Numbered from the stretch's first letter, positions 43,030 through 51,850 are shown. The stretch: DNA of 64,000 nucleotides from Thermomonospora catenispora (GCF_006363815.1 NZ_RRYT01000015.1:37650-101649), one strand, 5' to 3'. Numbers and translations are program-made. Notes: generated from the letters alone by a model not told the origin.

Positions 43030-44068
43030 CGCGCCAGCGCACCGGCGGGCCGTCCAGCATCCGCACCCGCTGCTGGGCCGCCAGCATCACCAGGTGGGCC
43101 AGCGTCTCCAGCAGGGCGGTGCGCCGCATGAACGGCCGGATCTCCTCCCACGGCCGCGACCAGGTCAGCCGGCGCGCCAGCTCCCATGCGGTGGCCCCGC
43201 CCTCGCCGAAGGAGATGACCAGGAGGGCGATCTCGTCGAGCCGGGCGGTGTGGTGGGCGGCCAACGCGGCGACCCGATCGGCCAGCCCGGTGAACCGGTA
43301 CTCGTGGGCCGGCAGCACCTCCTCCACGTCCAGCCCGCGCACCTTGTCCAGAGAGTCGAAGAAGTCGGCCAGCGGGTTGTGCCGCTGCTGCGGATGGACG
43401 GAGATCGCCGGCGTGATCCGCGGCAGCACATGGTCGCCGGACAGCAGCAGCCGCCGGTCGGGGTCCAGGAAGCACACGTGCCCCGGCGAGTGTCCCGGCG
43501 TCCACACCGTCCGCAGCCGCCACCCGGGGATCGGCACCTGCTCGCCGTCCTCCAGCACAAGCTCCGGGTCGGTGTGCCGGACCAACGGCAGAATCGTGCG
43601 GGACGCCTCGGCCAGCGCCCCGGCCTCCTCCTCGGGAACCCCGTGCACGATCATCTGCTCGCGGATCGCCGTGATCAGGCCGTCGAAGTCGGTGTAACGG
43701 GCGCGCAGCAGCCCGGCGTCGGCCGGGTGCATCGCCACCCAGGCCCCCGAGGCCTCACGGATCCGCCCGGCCAGCCCGTAGTGGTCGGGGTGCAGATGGG
43801 TGACCAGCACCGCCCGCACGTCGGTGATCTCGCGGCCGGCGACGGCCAGCCCGGCGCACAGCGCCTCCCACGCCTCGGGCGTGTCCCAGCCTGCGTCCAC
43901 CAGGGCGATGCCCCCGTCCGGCAGCTCCAGCCCGTACACCAGCACGTACCGCAGCGGGTTGTCGGGCAGCGGAACCGGGAACGACCACAATCCCGGCCGG
44001 ACCTGCTCCACCGGCGGAAGCACCTTGTCCTGCCACGCCTGATGCTGAACCGTCCCCGTGATCTTCAC
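43016..44068 (-). CDS. MBL-fold metallo-hydrolase
   Basis: A 350-residue metallo-beta-lactamase-fold protein. The metal motif is THLHPDH (about residue 90), followed by WTPGHSPGHVCF (about 170), LSGDHVLP (about 190) and LPAHEYRF (about 225). The C-terminal 100 residues form an extra helical domain typical of the long MBL hydrolases of unknown substrate (glyoxalase II-like plus BLACT-like winged helix). The GTG at 44068 follows GAGGAG. The substrate cannot be told. Confidence 0.88.
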   Translation of the reverse strand: MKITGTVQHQAWQDKVLPPVEQVRPGLWSFPVPLPDNPLRYVLVYGLELPDGGIALVDAGWDTPEAWEALCAGLAVAGREITDVRAVLVTHLHPDHYGLAGRIREASGAWVAMHPADAGLLRARYTDFDGLITAIREQMIVHGVPEEEAGALAEASRTILPLVRHTDPELVLEDGEQVPIPGWRLRTVWTPGHSPGHVCFLDPDRRLLLSGDHVLPRITPAISVHPQQRHNPLADFFDSLDKVRGLDVEEVLPAHEYRFTGLADRVAALAAHHTARLDEIALLVISFGEGGATAWELARRLTWSRPWEEIRPFMRRTALLETLAHLVMLAAQQRVRMLDGPPVRWRAMTD

Positions 44069-44146
44069 CGCGCGCTCCTCAGACCGTCCGCCCCCGATCG
44101 CCCAAGGTGTCTATCACGCGCGTCAGACGCCGATTCCGGCGGGTCC

Positions 44147-44956
44147 TCATCGCCGGGCGCGTTCGTGCAAGAACGCCGCGGTGGTCTCGTCGGCCGGATA
44201 GAACGACTCGATGGCCAGCTCCGCCAGCGTGATGTCGAGCGGGGAGCCGAACGTGGCGATGGTGCTGAAGAACGACAGCTCCCGATCGCCGACGCGGATC
44301 CGCAACGGCACCAGGACCTCCCCGCCGGTCGGCATCGGGAACGTCCCGGCGTCGTCGGGGACCGGATAGTCGCGCAGCTCCCGATACAACCGGGCCAGTG
44401 ACTCGTCGGCGGTCAGCGCGACGTGCCGGCGGAGCCGGTCGACCATGTGGGCGCGCCACTCCCCCAGGTTGAGGACGGTGCGGGCCATCCCCTCCGGATG
44501 CATGCTCAGCCGCAGCACGTTCACCGGCGGCTCCAGCAGATGCGGCGCGGCCCCCTCCATGAAGAGCGCGGCGGCGGCGTTGGCGTCGATCAGGTTCCAC
44601 AGACGGTCCACCACGACCGCCGGGTAGGGCTCGTGTCCGGTGAGGATCTTGCGCAACGCGGCCCGCACCGTCTCCATCCGCGGTTCCTCGATCGGCGTGT
44701 GGGTGTACACCGGTGCGTAGCCGGCCGCGATCAGCAGCAGGTTGCGGTCGCGCAGCGGGACGTCCAGATGCTCGGCCAGCCGCAGCAACAGCTCCCGGCT
44801 GGGCGTCGACCGTCCGGTCTCCACGAAGCTCAGGTGCCGGGTCGACACCCCGACCGCCAGTGACAGCTCCAGCTGGCTCAGCCGTCGATGCCGCCGCCAG
44901 GCCCGCAGCTGCTCACCGACCGGCCGCACGTCTCCCAGCGAGATCATCGTCGTCAC
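44147..44956 (-). CDS. XRE-family regulator with MmyB-like ligand domain
   Basis: A 269-residue regulator. The N-terminal helix-turn-helix lies at about residues 12-70 (LRAWRRHRRLSQLELSLAVG, then STRHLSFVETGRSTPSRELL). The MmyB-type C-terminal domain spans about 85-260 (LTGHEPYPAVVVDRLWNLID, then ESFYPADETTAAFLHERA). MmyB-like proteins bind fatty acids or small lipids in characterised cases. It is divergently transcribed from a PaaI-type thioesterase gene, with a dyad in the gap, so thioesterase control is plausible. The GTG start at 44956 lacks a clear ribosome site. Confidence 0.85.
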   Translation of the reverse strand: MTTMISLGDVRPVGEQLRAWRRHRRLSQLELSLAVGVSTRHLSFVETGRSTPSRELLLRLAEHLDVPLRDRNLLLIAAGYAPVYTHTPIEEPRMETVRAALRKILTGHEPYPAVVVDRLWNLIDANAAAALFMEGAAPHLLEPPVNVLRLSMHPEGMARTVLNLGEWRAHMVDRLRRHVALTADESLARLYRELRDYPVPDDAGTFPMPTGGEVLVPLRIRVGDRELSFFSTIATFGSPLDITLAELAIESFYPADETTAAFLHERARR

Positions 44957-44991
44957 GGTCCGACGTTATCGGCCCCCTGTTCATGACGACG

Positions 44992-45008
44992 ATTACCCAT
45001 CGAGTAAT
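44992..45008. promoter_or_regulatory. Dyad between XRE and thioesterase genes
   Basis: ATTAC-N7-GTAAT is a short inverted repeat in the 121-base gap between the divergent regulator and thioesterase genes. It is the only AT-rich dyad there. Confidence 0.35.
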
Positions 45009-45077
45009 GGCCGCGGCGCGGCGACGGGGACGAGGGTGGTGGCGACCGCGTCCGCCGCGATTCCTCAGGGAGCCGCC

Positions 45078-45473
45078 ATGACGACCGAAGAGCTGCTGGA
45101 GGCCATGCCGTTCGCCGCCGCGGTGGGGGTGCGGATCGACGCCGCCGCGCCCGGGGAGGTGACCGGCCGCCTGGAGTGGGCGCCGGAACGCTGCACCGCC
45201 GGCGGGGCGATGCACGGCGGTGCGCTGATGGCGCTGGCCGACAGCCTCGGCGCGGTGTGCGCGTTCCTCAACCTGCCGCCGGAGGCGTCGACCACCACGC
45301 TGGAGTCCAAGACGAACTTCTTCCGCGGCGTACGCGAGGGAACGGTCCGCGCCGTGGCCCGACCGCTGCACGTCGGCCGCACCTCCATCGTCGTGCAGAC
45401 CGACCTGTACGACGACCGGGACCGCCGCGTCGCCCAGGTCACCCAGACCCAGGCGGTGCTGACGCCCCGTTGA
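45078..45473 (+). CDS. PaaI-family hotdog thioesterase
   Basis: A 131-residue hotdog-fold thioesterase. The active-site helix is GGAMHGGALMALADSLGA (about residues 43-60), with the HGG motif typical of PaaI and YbgC-like enzymes. It hydrolyses acyl-CoA thioesters; substrates may be aromatic or medium-chain acyl-CoAs. The ATG at 45078 follows AGGGAG. A divergent XRE/MmyB-type regulator is its likely controller. Confidence 0.9.
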   Translation: MTTEELLEAMPFAAAVGVRIDAAAPGEVTGRLEWAPERCTAGGAMHGGALMALADSLGAVCAFLNLPPEASTTTLESKTNFFRGVREGTVRAVARPLHVGRTSIVVQTDLYDDRDRRVAQVTQTQAVLTPR

Positions 45474-45524
45474 CCTCCTCCCCCGCCTTCGGGCGGTGAA
45501 GGAGGCATCCGATGAGGCCCGAGG

Positions 45525-46160
45525 TCACCGCTGGGCGTACAGCCCTTCGGAGTACTGCTCCCCGTAGTGGCGCTCCAGCTCCTCCAGCGTCTCCTCGACC
45601 CGCTGGACGCTCTTGACGATCTGCGCCGTCGAGGGCAGGGCCGTCGGGTTCCAGGTGGCCGGCTCCCACAGCGACGAGCGCAGGAACGCCTTGGCGCAGT
45701 GGAAGAAGATCTGCTCGATCTCCACCAGGAGGGCCAGCGCGGGCCGATGTCCTTTGACGATCATGTCGTCGAAGAACGGAGCGTCCCGCAGCAACCGGGC
45801 CCGGCCGTTGATGCGCAGCGTCTCCCCCCGGCCGGGCACCAGGAAGATCAGCCCCACGTGCGGGTTGGTCAGCACGTTGCGGAAGCCGTCGGCGCGGCGG
45901 TTCCCCGGCCGTTCGGGGATGGCGATCGTGGTGTCGTCGATGACGTGGACGAACCCGGGCGGGTCGCCCTTGGGCGACACGTCGCAGGTGCCGTCGGCGC
46001 CGGAGGTCGCGACCAGGCAGAACGGGGAGGCCGCCAGCCATCTGCGGTCCATCTCGTGCAGTCGGGCGCGCTCCTTGGCGGCCGCCCGGGGCACCGGCGG
46101 CCCGAGCAGGGCCCGCAGCTCCGCCTCCGAGGTGATCTCCGTGAACCCGCCGTCCGCCAT
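45525..46160 (-). CDS. Pyridoxamine 5'-phosphate oxidase-fold flavin protein (MSMEG_1061 type)
   Basis: A 211-residue split-barrel flavin-binding protein. The core (about residues 40-135) has FCLVATSGADGTCDVSPKGD and the ETLRINGRARLL segment, matching the MSMEG_1061 subgroup annotated as PNPOx-family. Function as a true pyridoxamine oxidase is unlikely; FMN- or F420-dependent reductase chemistry is more typical of this fold in actinobacteria. The ATG at 46160 has GGAGGG upstream. Confidence 0.85.
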   Translation of the reverse strand: MADGGFTEITSEAELRALLGPPVPRAAAKERARLHEMDRRWLAASPFCLVATSGADGTCDVSPKGDPPGFVHVIDDTTIAIPERPGNRRADGFRNVLTNPHVGLIFLVPGRGETLRINGRARLLRDAPFFDDMIVKGHRPALALLVEIEQIFFHCAKAFLRSSLWEPATWNPTALPSTAQIVKSVQRVEETLEELERHYGEQYSEGLYAQR

Positions 46161-46644
46161 GGGCCCTCCTGCGCTCGATCGTGCGGGGCGATGCTAACCC
46201 GGCACCGGGACGGATTGAATCCGCCCACTGTCTTTACAGTGTAGATTTCTGGTTTCCTGCGGGAGGAGAGGCGTCGCACCCCGGCCGTCCCGTCCTCGAC
46301 GACCAGATCCGCGCTCCGGATCGGGACGGCCGGACCGGGACCGCCGCCGCTGGGCGCACGACGACCTCGAGCGCGCAGACGAGACGGATGGCGCGGCGCC
46401 GAACGCCCCGAGCGCCCGCGGCGCCGCGAAGACCGACGGCGCACCGCCCCGATCCGGCCGACGGGGCCGCCGCCGGGCCCGACGCGAAGTCCGTGGCCGG
46501 CCGCCGCATCCGCCTCGGCGCCGACGTCGCATGAGAAACCGACGCCACAGCTGAAAATCGAAGGCGTTCACTTCCGCCGAAGCCCTGCCGGGACGGCGTC
46601 CGCCATCCGCTCCAGCACCCCTTTCCCCCGGCATTGGCGAACGT

Positions 46645-46685
46645 CCATGACAATGGAGTCGTCCCAGGTCACTCAATTGTCATGG
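46645..46685. promoter_or_regulatory. 10-bp inverted repeat with 21-base spacer upstream of padR
   Basis: CCATGACAAT (46645-46654) and its exact reverse complement ATTGTCATGG (46676-46685) are separated by 21 bases, so the arm centres are 31 bases apart, about three helical turns. This is suited to a dimer or tetramer binding one DNA face, as PadR or a partner regulator might. Confidence 0.5.
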
Positions 46686-46753
46686 CGTTATCGCGATGCG
46701 CAACGATCCATTTTTCTCCCGGGCCGAGGGCGACGAATTCTTCGCGTTTCTCC

Positions 46754-46759
46754 TATAGA
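46754..46759 (+). promoter_or_regulatory. -10 element of a probable leaderless padR transcript
   Basis: TATAGA ends eight bases before the ATG at 46768 and no ribosome site precedes that ATG, so transcription probably starts at or next to the start codon. Confidence 0.5.
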
Positions 46760-46767
46760 CTGTCGAC

Positions 46768-47112
46768 ATGAGGCCGGACTCGCTGCGCGGGCATATCGAC
46801 GCCCTGATCCTGGCGGTGCTCGAGGACAGGCCGCTGCACGGATACGCGATCATGGAGGAGCTCGCGAAGCTCAGCTCGGGCGCCATCGATCTGCCGACCG
46901 GCACTCTCTACCCCGCGCTGCGCCGTCTGGAGCGGCTCGGCTATCTGCACAGCACATGGAGCGCGACGGGCGGGCGGCAGCGCCGGACCTACCGGCTGAC
47001 CGCGGCGGGCAGACGGGCGCTGGCCGATGAACGCAGCGAATGGCGAACGTTCTCCTCGACCATCAGCGCCGTGCTGGGAACGACGCCCGATCGCGCCGCC
47101 GACCGCGCCTAG
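46768..47112 (+). CDS. PadR-family transcriptional regulator
   Basis: A 114-residue winged-helix repressor. The PadR core is complete: LRGHIDALILAVLEDRPLHG, then YAIMEELAKLSSGAIDLPTG, then TLYPALRRLERLGYLHS. It lies upstream of a two-component system and an ABC exporter on the same strand. PadR proteins commonly control ABC drug exporters, so these genes may be its targets. It appears to be read from a leaderless transcript (TATAGA eight bases upstream of the ATG), with a long-spaced inverted repeat further upstream as a candidate operator. Confidence 0.93.
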   Translation: MRPDSLRGHIDALILAVLEDRPLHGYAIMEELAKLSSGAIDLPTGTLYPALRRLERLGYLHSTWSATGGRQRRTYRLTAAGRRALADERSEWRTFSSTISAVLGTTPDRAADRA

Positions 47113-47217
47113 ACCGTTCCCGGCGCCGCCCCGCCCGCCGCGCGGTAGACGAAAGTCGACGCCCGCCTCGACCGGTGGACGCTGCCGCGGTCCGGCGGTC
47201 GGCCGTACCGTGGACGG

Positions 47218-48369
47218 GTGCCACGACGATCGCTACGGGAGTGGACCCGTGACCTGGCGCTGGTGGCCTTCGGAACGGCGGTGGCCGGATTCTTCATCGT
47301 CGTCACCCGCACCGATCCCTCGGTCCGGCAGGACGCGCCGCCGCTGTGGTTCGAGACGGCCGTCTGCGCCCTGCTGGCGGCGCTGACGCCGACGCTGCGG
47401 CGACGGGCGCCCGTCGCCCTGGCGGTGACGTGCCAGGCGGGGAGCATCGTGGCGGCGGGCGGAGTGGGGTTCTCCGCCGCGGCCGTGCTCAACCTGGCCG
47501 TCCGCCGGTCCTGGCGGGTCAGCATCACGGTCGCCTCCGTCCACCTGCTGCTGATCGCCGTGATCTGGACGCTGGCGGGCGAGAGCGGCCGCGACTACTG
47601 GGAGGGCCTGGTCACGATCGCCCTGCTGCACACCACGCTGGTCACGGTCGGGCTGCTGGTCCGCTCGCAGCGGCAGCTGCTGCTGGCCGCGCAGGAGCGG
47701 GCCCGCCAGGCCGAGGAGCGGCAGCGGCTGCGCATCGAGGAGGCCCGCCACCACGAGCGGGAGCGGCTGGCCCGGGAGATGCACGACGTGCTGGCCCACC
47801 GGATCTCGCTGCTGGCTCTGCACGCCGGGGCGCTGGAGTACCGCGGCAACCTGCCCGAGGAGGAGATGCGCCTGGCCCGGGCGATCCGGCAATGCGCCCA
47901 CGACGCGCTGGAGGACCTGCGGGAGGTGATCGGGATGCTCCGCGACGATCCCGCGCACGGCGGTGAGCGCCCCCAGCCCACCCTGACCGACCTGCCCGAC
48001 CTCATCGAGCAGTCCCGACAGGCGGGGACCCGCGTCACGCTGGAGGAGCGGGTGCCCGATCCGCCGTCGATCCCCGCCCGGATCGGCCGGCACGCCTATC
48101 GGATCGTTCAAGAGGCGCTGACCAACGCCCGCAAGCACGCACCCGGCGCGCCCGTCCGCGTCACGGTGACGGAGATCCCCGGAGACGGGCTGACCATCGA
48201 GGTCGCCAACCCGCTGCCGGCCGGCGGCGCCCCGGCGGCCCTGCCCGGCGCCGGGGCCGGGCTGATCGGGCTGCGGGAACGGGTCGACATCGTCGGCGGG
48301 CGGTTGGAGCACGGCCCCACCCCCGAGGGGGATTTCCGCTTGTACGCCTGGCTACCGTTGCCACAGTGA
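47218..48369 (+). CDS. Two-component sensor histidine kinase (NarL-partner type)
   Basis: A 383-residue membrane kinase. The N-terminal 150 residues hold about five hydrophobic segments with no large external domain, suggesting membrane or intramembrane sensing. A coiled-coil linker follows (QERARQAEERQRLRIEEARH). The HisKA_3 dimerisation domain has the phospho-acceptor His189 in REMHDVLAHRIS. The HATPase domain (about 285-380) shows QEALTNARKHAPG and GAGLIGLRERV. It is translationally coupled to the response regulator (GTGA overlap) and followed by an ABC exporter, a pattern typical of antibiotic or membrane-stress sensing. The GTG start at 47218 lacks a strong ribosome site. Confidence 0.93.
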   Translation: MPRRSLREWTRDLALVAFGTAVAGFFIVVTRTDPSVRQDAPPLWFETAVCALLAALTPTLRRRAPVALAVTCQAGSIVAAGGVGFSAAAVLNLAVRRSWRVSITVASVHLLLIAVIWTLAGESGRDYWEGLVTIALLHTTLVTVGLLVRSQRQLLLAAQERARQAEERQRLRIEEARHHERERLAREMHDVLAHRISLLALHAGALEYRGNLPEEEMRLARAIRQCAHDALEDLREVIGMLRDDPAHGGERPQPTLTDLPDLIEQSRQAGTRVTLEERVPDPPSIPARIGRHAYRIVQEALTNARKHAPGAPVRVTVTEIPGDGLTIEVANPLPAGGAPAALPGAGAGLIGLRERVDIVGGRLEHGPTPEGDFRLYAWLPLPQ

Positions 48370-49037
48370 GCACACCCGCACGGATTCTGATCGTCGACGA
48401 CGACGCCCTGGTCCGGCTGGGCCTGTCGATGATGCTGGCCGGGGTCGAGGACCTGGAGGTCGTCGGTGAGGTCGCCGACGGGACCGAGGTGTTCGGAGCG
48501 GTCAACGAGCACCGGCCCGACGTGGTGCTGATGGACATCCGGATGCCGCGGATGGACGGCCTGGCCGCCACCGAACGGCTCAGGGCGCGGCGGGACCCGC
48601 CCGAGGTCGTGGTGATGACCACCTTCGACACCGACGAGCACATCCTCCGGGCGATGCGCGCCGGGGCGTGCGGGTTCCTGCTCAAGCACACCCCGCCCGA
48701 GCAGTTCGTGGACGCGATCCGCCGGGCCGCCGCCGGGGAGCCCATCGTCTCGCCGTCGGTGCTGCGCCGGCTGATGTCGTATGTGGGCGATCTGTCGAAC
48801 GCGGCCGCCGATCCGCGGCGGGAGCGGGCCCGCCGCGCGCTGGAACGGCTCAGCCCGAACGAGCTGGCGGTGGCGCGGCTGGTCGGCGAGGGCCTGGCCA
48901 ACAGCGAGATCGGACGCGAGCTGTCGATGAGCGTGGCGACCGTGAAGGCGTACGTGTCGCGGCTGCTGACCAAGCTGGAGCTCAACAACCGGGTGCAGAT
49001 CGCGCTGCTGGTGCACGACGCGGCGCTGGAGGAGTGA
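48366..49037 (+). CDS. LuxR/NarL-family response regulator
   Basis: A 223-residue regulator. The receiver domain has the acidic pocket in LIVDDDALV, the phospho-acceptor Asp57 in VLMDIRMPRMDG, and the Lys in GFLLKHTPP. The C-terminal LuxR helix-turn-helix (about residues 160-215) reads LSPNELAVARLVGEGLANSE, then IGRELSMSVATVKAYVSRLL. Its GTG start overlaps the kinase stop by four bases. Its likely target is the ABC exporter operon that begins 167 bases downstream. Confidence 0.94.
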   Translation: MSTPARILIVDDDALVRLGLSMMLAGVEDLEVVGEVADGTEVFGAVNEHRPDVVLMDIRMPRMDGLAATERLRARRDPPEVVVMTTFDTDEHILRAMRAGACGFLLKHTPPEQFVDAIRRAAAGEPIVSPSVLRRLMSYVGDLSNAAADPRRERARRALERLSPNELAVARLVGEGLANSEIGRELSMSVATVKAYVSRLLTKLELNNRVQIALLVHDAALEE

Positions 49038-49203
49038 TCTCTCTCCCGCGCCCTGCGGTCGGTGCGCGCGGGCGGCGCGTCCCGATCTCGGGCCGGGGCG
49101 CGGCGGCCGGCGACCGAGGACGATCGCGGCGTAGACCTCGGTCGCGCGGTGATCGACCGGTGGCCGACGCGGCGGCCGGGCCGGCGCCCGCACGCTGGGC
49201 TCC

Positions 49204-50142
49204 ATGATCGAGGTCGATGCGCTCACCAAACGCTACGGGGAGGTCGCGGCCGTCGCGGACGTGTCGTTCCGCTGCGAGCCGGGCACCGTCACCGGATTCC
49301 TCGGCCCCAACGGGGCCGGCAAGTCCACCACCTTGCGGATGATCTGCGGGCTCACCCCGCCCACCTCGGGCGCCGCCCGGGTGCTGGGCGTCCCCTACCG
49401 GCGGATCGCCAACCCGGGCCGGCACGTGGGGGTGATGCTGGACGCCTCCGCGCAGCATCCCGGACGCACCGGCCGGGAGACGCTGCGGCTGGCGGCGCGG
49501 CTGCTGGGGGTGGACGCGGGGCGGGCCGAGGAGATGCTGCGGAGGGTCGGCCTGCCGGAGAACGCCGGCCGGCGGCGGGTCGGCGGCTACTCGCTGGGCA
49601 TGCGGCAGCGGCTGGGCATCGCCCAGGCCCTGCTCGGCGACCCGCGCGTGCTGATCCTGGACGAGCCCGCCAACGGGCTGGACCCGGAAGGGATCCACTG
49701 GATGCGGACGCTGCTGCGGGACTTCGCCGACCGGGGCGGCACCGTGCTGCTGTCTTCTCACCTGCTGCGGGAGGTGGAGGCGGTCGCCGACCGGTTCGTG
49801 GTCATCGCCCGGGGCCGGGTCGTCGCCCAGGGCGCCAAGGACGATCTGCTGGCGGCGCGTGCGGAGACGCTGGTGCGCGCACCGGAGCCGGACGCGCTGA
49901 GGGCCGCGCTGGCCGCGGCGGGCCTGCCGGCCCGGCGCGCCGGCCGGGACGGCTTCCGGGTGCGGGCCGACGCCGAGAAGGTCGGACGGGCCGCCGCCGA
50001 GGCCGGCGTCGCCCTGCGGGAGCTGCGGCCCGCCGGCGACGGCGGTCTGGAGGAGCTGTTCCTGTCGCTGACCGCCCCCTCCAAGGACCCCGGGGGGCCG
50101 GAGCGCGAGAGGCCCGAGGAGCGCGAGGAGGACGCCTCATGA
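49204..50142 (+). CDS. ABC transporter ATP-binding protein
   Basis: A 312-residue ATPase of the drug/lantibiotic exporter type. Walker A is GPNGAGKSTT (about residue 38), the signature motif YSLGMRQRLGIAQ lies at about 133, and Walker B LILDEPANGLDPEG at about 155, followed by the H-loop SSHLL. The C-terminal 90 residues form the variable extension of this class. It is coupled to a permease gene by an ATGA overlap. The start ATG lacks a strong ribosome site. The pair is probably regulated by the adjacent two-component system. Confidence 0.94.
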   Translation: MIEVDALTKRYGEVAAVADVSFRCEPGTVTGFLGPNGAGKSTTLRMICGLTPPTSGAARVLGVPYRRIANPGRHVGVMLDASAQHPGRTGRETLRLAARLLGVDAGRAEEMLRRVGLPENAGRRRVGGYSLGMRQRLGIAQALLGDPRVLILDEPANGLDPEGIHWMRTLLRDFADRGGTVLLSSHLLREVEAVADRFVVIARGRVVAQGAKDDLLAARAETLVRAPEPDALRAALAAAGLPARRAGRDGFRVRADAEKVGRAAAEAGVALRELRPAGDGGLEELFLSLTAPSKDPGGPERERPEEREEDAS

Positions 50143-50909
50143 CCGCCGTCGCCGTGGACCGTCCCGCCGCCCCGTCCCTGCTCGCGCTCACGGCGGTGGA
50201 GCTGCGCAAGATGACCGACACCCGGGCCGGACGCTGGCTGCTGGCGTCCGTCGTGCTGATCGGGGCCGCTCTGGTCGGCGTGGTGCTGTTCGCCGTGCCC
50301 CGGGCCGAGCTGACCATGGAGGAGCTGTTCGGGGCCGCCACGTCGGGGGCGTTCATCCTGCTGCCCGTCGTGGGGGTGCTGTCGGTCGCCTCCGAGTGGT
50401 CGCAGCGCACCGCGCTGAGCACGTTCACCCTCGTGCCCCGGCGGGAACGGGTGGTCGCCGCCAAGCTGGCGGCCGCCTCGGTGCTGACGGCGGTGTTCTG
50501 GGCGGTGTCCTCCGCGCTCGCCTGGGCGGGCCGGGCGCTGGCGGAGGCGCTGGACCGCACCGACGCGGGCTGGGGCCTGCCGCCGCGGCTGGCGGCCTCC
50601 GCGCTGCTGCTGATGCTGCTGGGCACGCTCGGCGGGGTGGCGTTCGGCATGCTGTTCCCAAGCCCGCCGCTGGCGATCGTGCTGCTGTTCGCGCTGCCGA
50701 TCGTCTGGGGGATCCTGGGGGAGACCGTCTCGGCCCTGAACGACGTCGCCGGATGGCTGGACACCGGCCGGACCGGCGAGCCCTTCATGGACCCCGGCGC
50801 GCGGCTCACCGGCGAGGCGTGGGCGCGGCTGGCCGTCTCCCAGGCGGTGTGGCTTGGGGCGCCGCTGCTGCTGGGTCATCTGCGGGTGGTGCGCCGCGAG
50901 GTGACATGA
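50139..50909 (+). CDS. ABC-2 type permease
   Basis: A 256-residue integral membrane protein with six hydrophobic segments (for example RWLLASVVLIGAALVGVVLF near residue 32, AIVLLFALPIVWGIL near 180). The SEWSQRTALSTFTLVPRRER loop is typical of ABC-2 permeases paired with CcmA-like ATPases. It begins in the stop codon of the ATPase gene, so the two form one exporter. The substrate is unknown. A 14-bp terminator hairpin follows the stop. Confidence 0.9.
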   Translation: MTAVAVDRPAAPSLLALTAVELRKMTDTRAGRWLLASVVLIGAALVGVVLFAVPRAELTMEELFGAATSGAFILLPVVGVLSVASEWSQRTALSTFTLVPRRERVVAAKLAAASVLTAVFWAVSSALAWAGRALAEALDRTDAGWGLPPRLAASALLLMLLGTLGGVAFGMLFPSPPLAIVLLFALPIVWGILGETVSALNDVAGWLDTGRTGEPFMDPGARLTGEAWARLAVSQAVWLGAPLLLGHLRVVRREVT

Positions 50910-50914
50910 ACTCA

Positions 50915-50950
50915 CGGGCCGGGCGGTCGCACCGCGGACCGCCCGGCCCG
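50915..50950. terminator. Bidirectional terminator between ABC permease and thyX
   Basis: A perfect 14-bp stem (CGGGCCGGGCGGTC and its complement) with an 8-base loop lies between the convergent stops at 50909 and 50961. No T-tract is present. Confidence 0.65.
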
Positions 50951-50960
50951 CCGACGGCGT

Positions 50961-51758
50961 TCAGACCTTGCGCCACTGCGGGATCCAGGCGCCGTCCTCG
51001 ACGGTGTAGTCGCCGAAGAGGGCGGGCGCCTCCCGCCGCATCAGCTCGCCGATCTTGCCGAAGATCAGCCGGATCTCCTCCTCGGCCCCCTCGGCGGTGC
51101 GGGCCTCGATGGTGTGCCGCAGGGTCCGCACGTTGGCCGTCCACACCAGCCCGGTGGCCACGCCCTCGGGGGCGAACCGGCGCATGAAGGAGGTCTTGTG
51201 CTTCTTCTCCTTGAACGGCACGCCCTCCTCGTCCAGGCCGAAATGGTCGGCCATCCAAGCCTGGAACTCCTCCATCTGCTCCAGGAGGGCGGTGGCCCGC
51301 TTCATCAGCTCGGCGTCCCGGCGGGCCCACTCGGGGAACCAGAACGGGATGTCCCGCAGGCGGACGAAGCGCAGCGACTCCTGGGAGATGGCCACGCCGG
51401 GACGGTGCCGCACCAGCTCATGGGTGGCGACCCGGCTGACGTTGTGCAGCACGAAGCTGAAGCTGACGTGCTCGAGCACCGACCCGTGCATGCTGCGCAG
51501 GATGTTCTGCAGGTACTGGGTCTGGTCGGTGCGGACCCGGGTGACGTTGGGGTTCAGGCCCGGCTCCCAGGAGCGGTAGCACAGCCGGCCGGCGAACTCG
51601 GCGAGGTTCTGCGGATCGTTCAGCTCGGCGTCGAGCTCGCCGCGGTCCAGCCGCTCCAGCCAGCGCTCGCCGCCCACGTCCCGCAGATACCGCGCGATCT
51701 CGTCGTAGTCGAGTTCGGGTCGCGCGATGAGGAACACCTCGGGTTCGACGCTCTTCAC
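50961..51758 (-). CDS. thyX: Flavin-dependent thymidylate synthase ThyX
   Basis: A 265-residue FAD-dependent enzyme that makes dTMP from dUMP using methylene-tetrahydrofolate and NADPH. The ThyX motif is RHR at residues 117-119 followed by PGVAISQE and Ser, i.e. RHR-x8-S, within the known RHRx7-8S range. SMHGSVLEHVSFSFV upstream and the RTLRHTIEARTA segment near residue 215 also fit. The frame is open to 51911, but the GTG at 51758 has GGGAG upstream and begins at the natural N-terminus. It is divergent from the molybdopterin oxidoreductase gene. Confidence 0.94.
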   Translation of the reverse strand: MKSVEPEVFLIARPELDYDEIARYLRDVGGERWLERLDRGELDAELNDPQNLAEFAGRLCYRSWEPGLNPNVTRVRTDQTQYLQNILRSMHGSVLEHVSFSFVLHNVSRVATHELVRHRPGVAISQESLRFVRLRDIPFWFPEWARRDAELMKRATALLEQMEEFQAWMADHFGLDEEGVPFKEKKHKTSFMRRFAPEGVATGLVWTANVRTLRHTIEARTAEGAEEEIRLIFGKIGELMRREAPALFGDYTVEDGAWIPQWRKV

Positions 51759-51850
51759 CTGCTCAGGCTCCCTACCGGTCGTTCGATCCGCCCCTAGCAA
51801 ACCAGTTCGCCGCCGCCCGCGCGACTCGCACCCCGGGTAAGGTCCGTCTC

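Larger units (their letters stand above)
46161..46767. other. Intergenic region with two dyads and a leaderless promoter
   Basis: A 607-base gap. It contains CACTGT-N4-ACAGTG at 46226-46241 overlapping the GTCTTTACA-N2-GTAGAT box (copy 2, 46230-46246), a long-spaced perfect repeat at 46645-46685, and a TATAGA -10 element eight bases before the PadR ATG. Open frames across it lack family similarity. Confidence 0.45.

Noticed and set aside
46181-46534. A 117-codon plus-strand frame in the PNPOx/PadR gap
   Set aside because: No ribosome site, no motif, and an Arg/Pro/Ala-rich tail typical of chance frames.
48660-49207. Plus-strand shadow frame over the response regulator end
   Set aside because: It is another frame of a gene with a complete receiver and LuxR domain.
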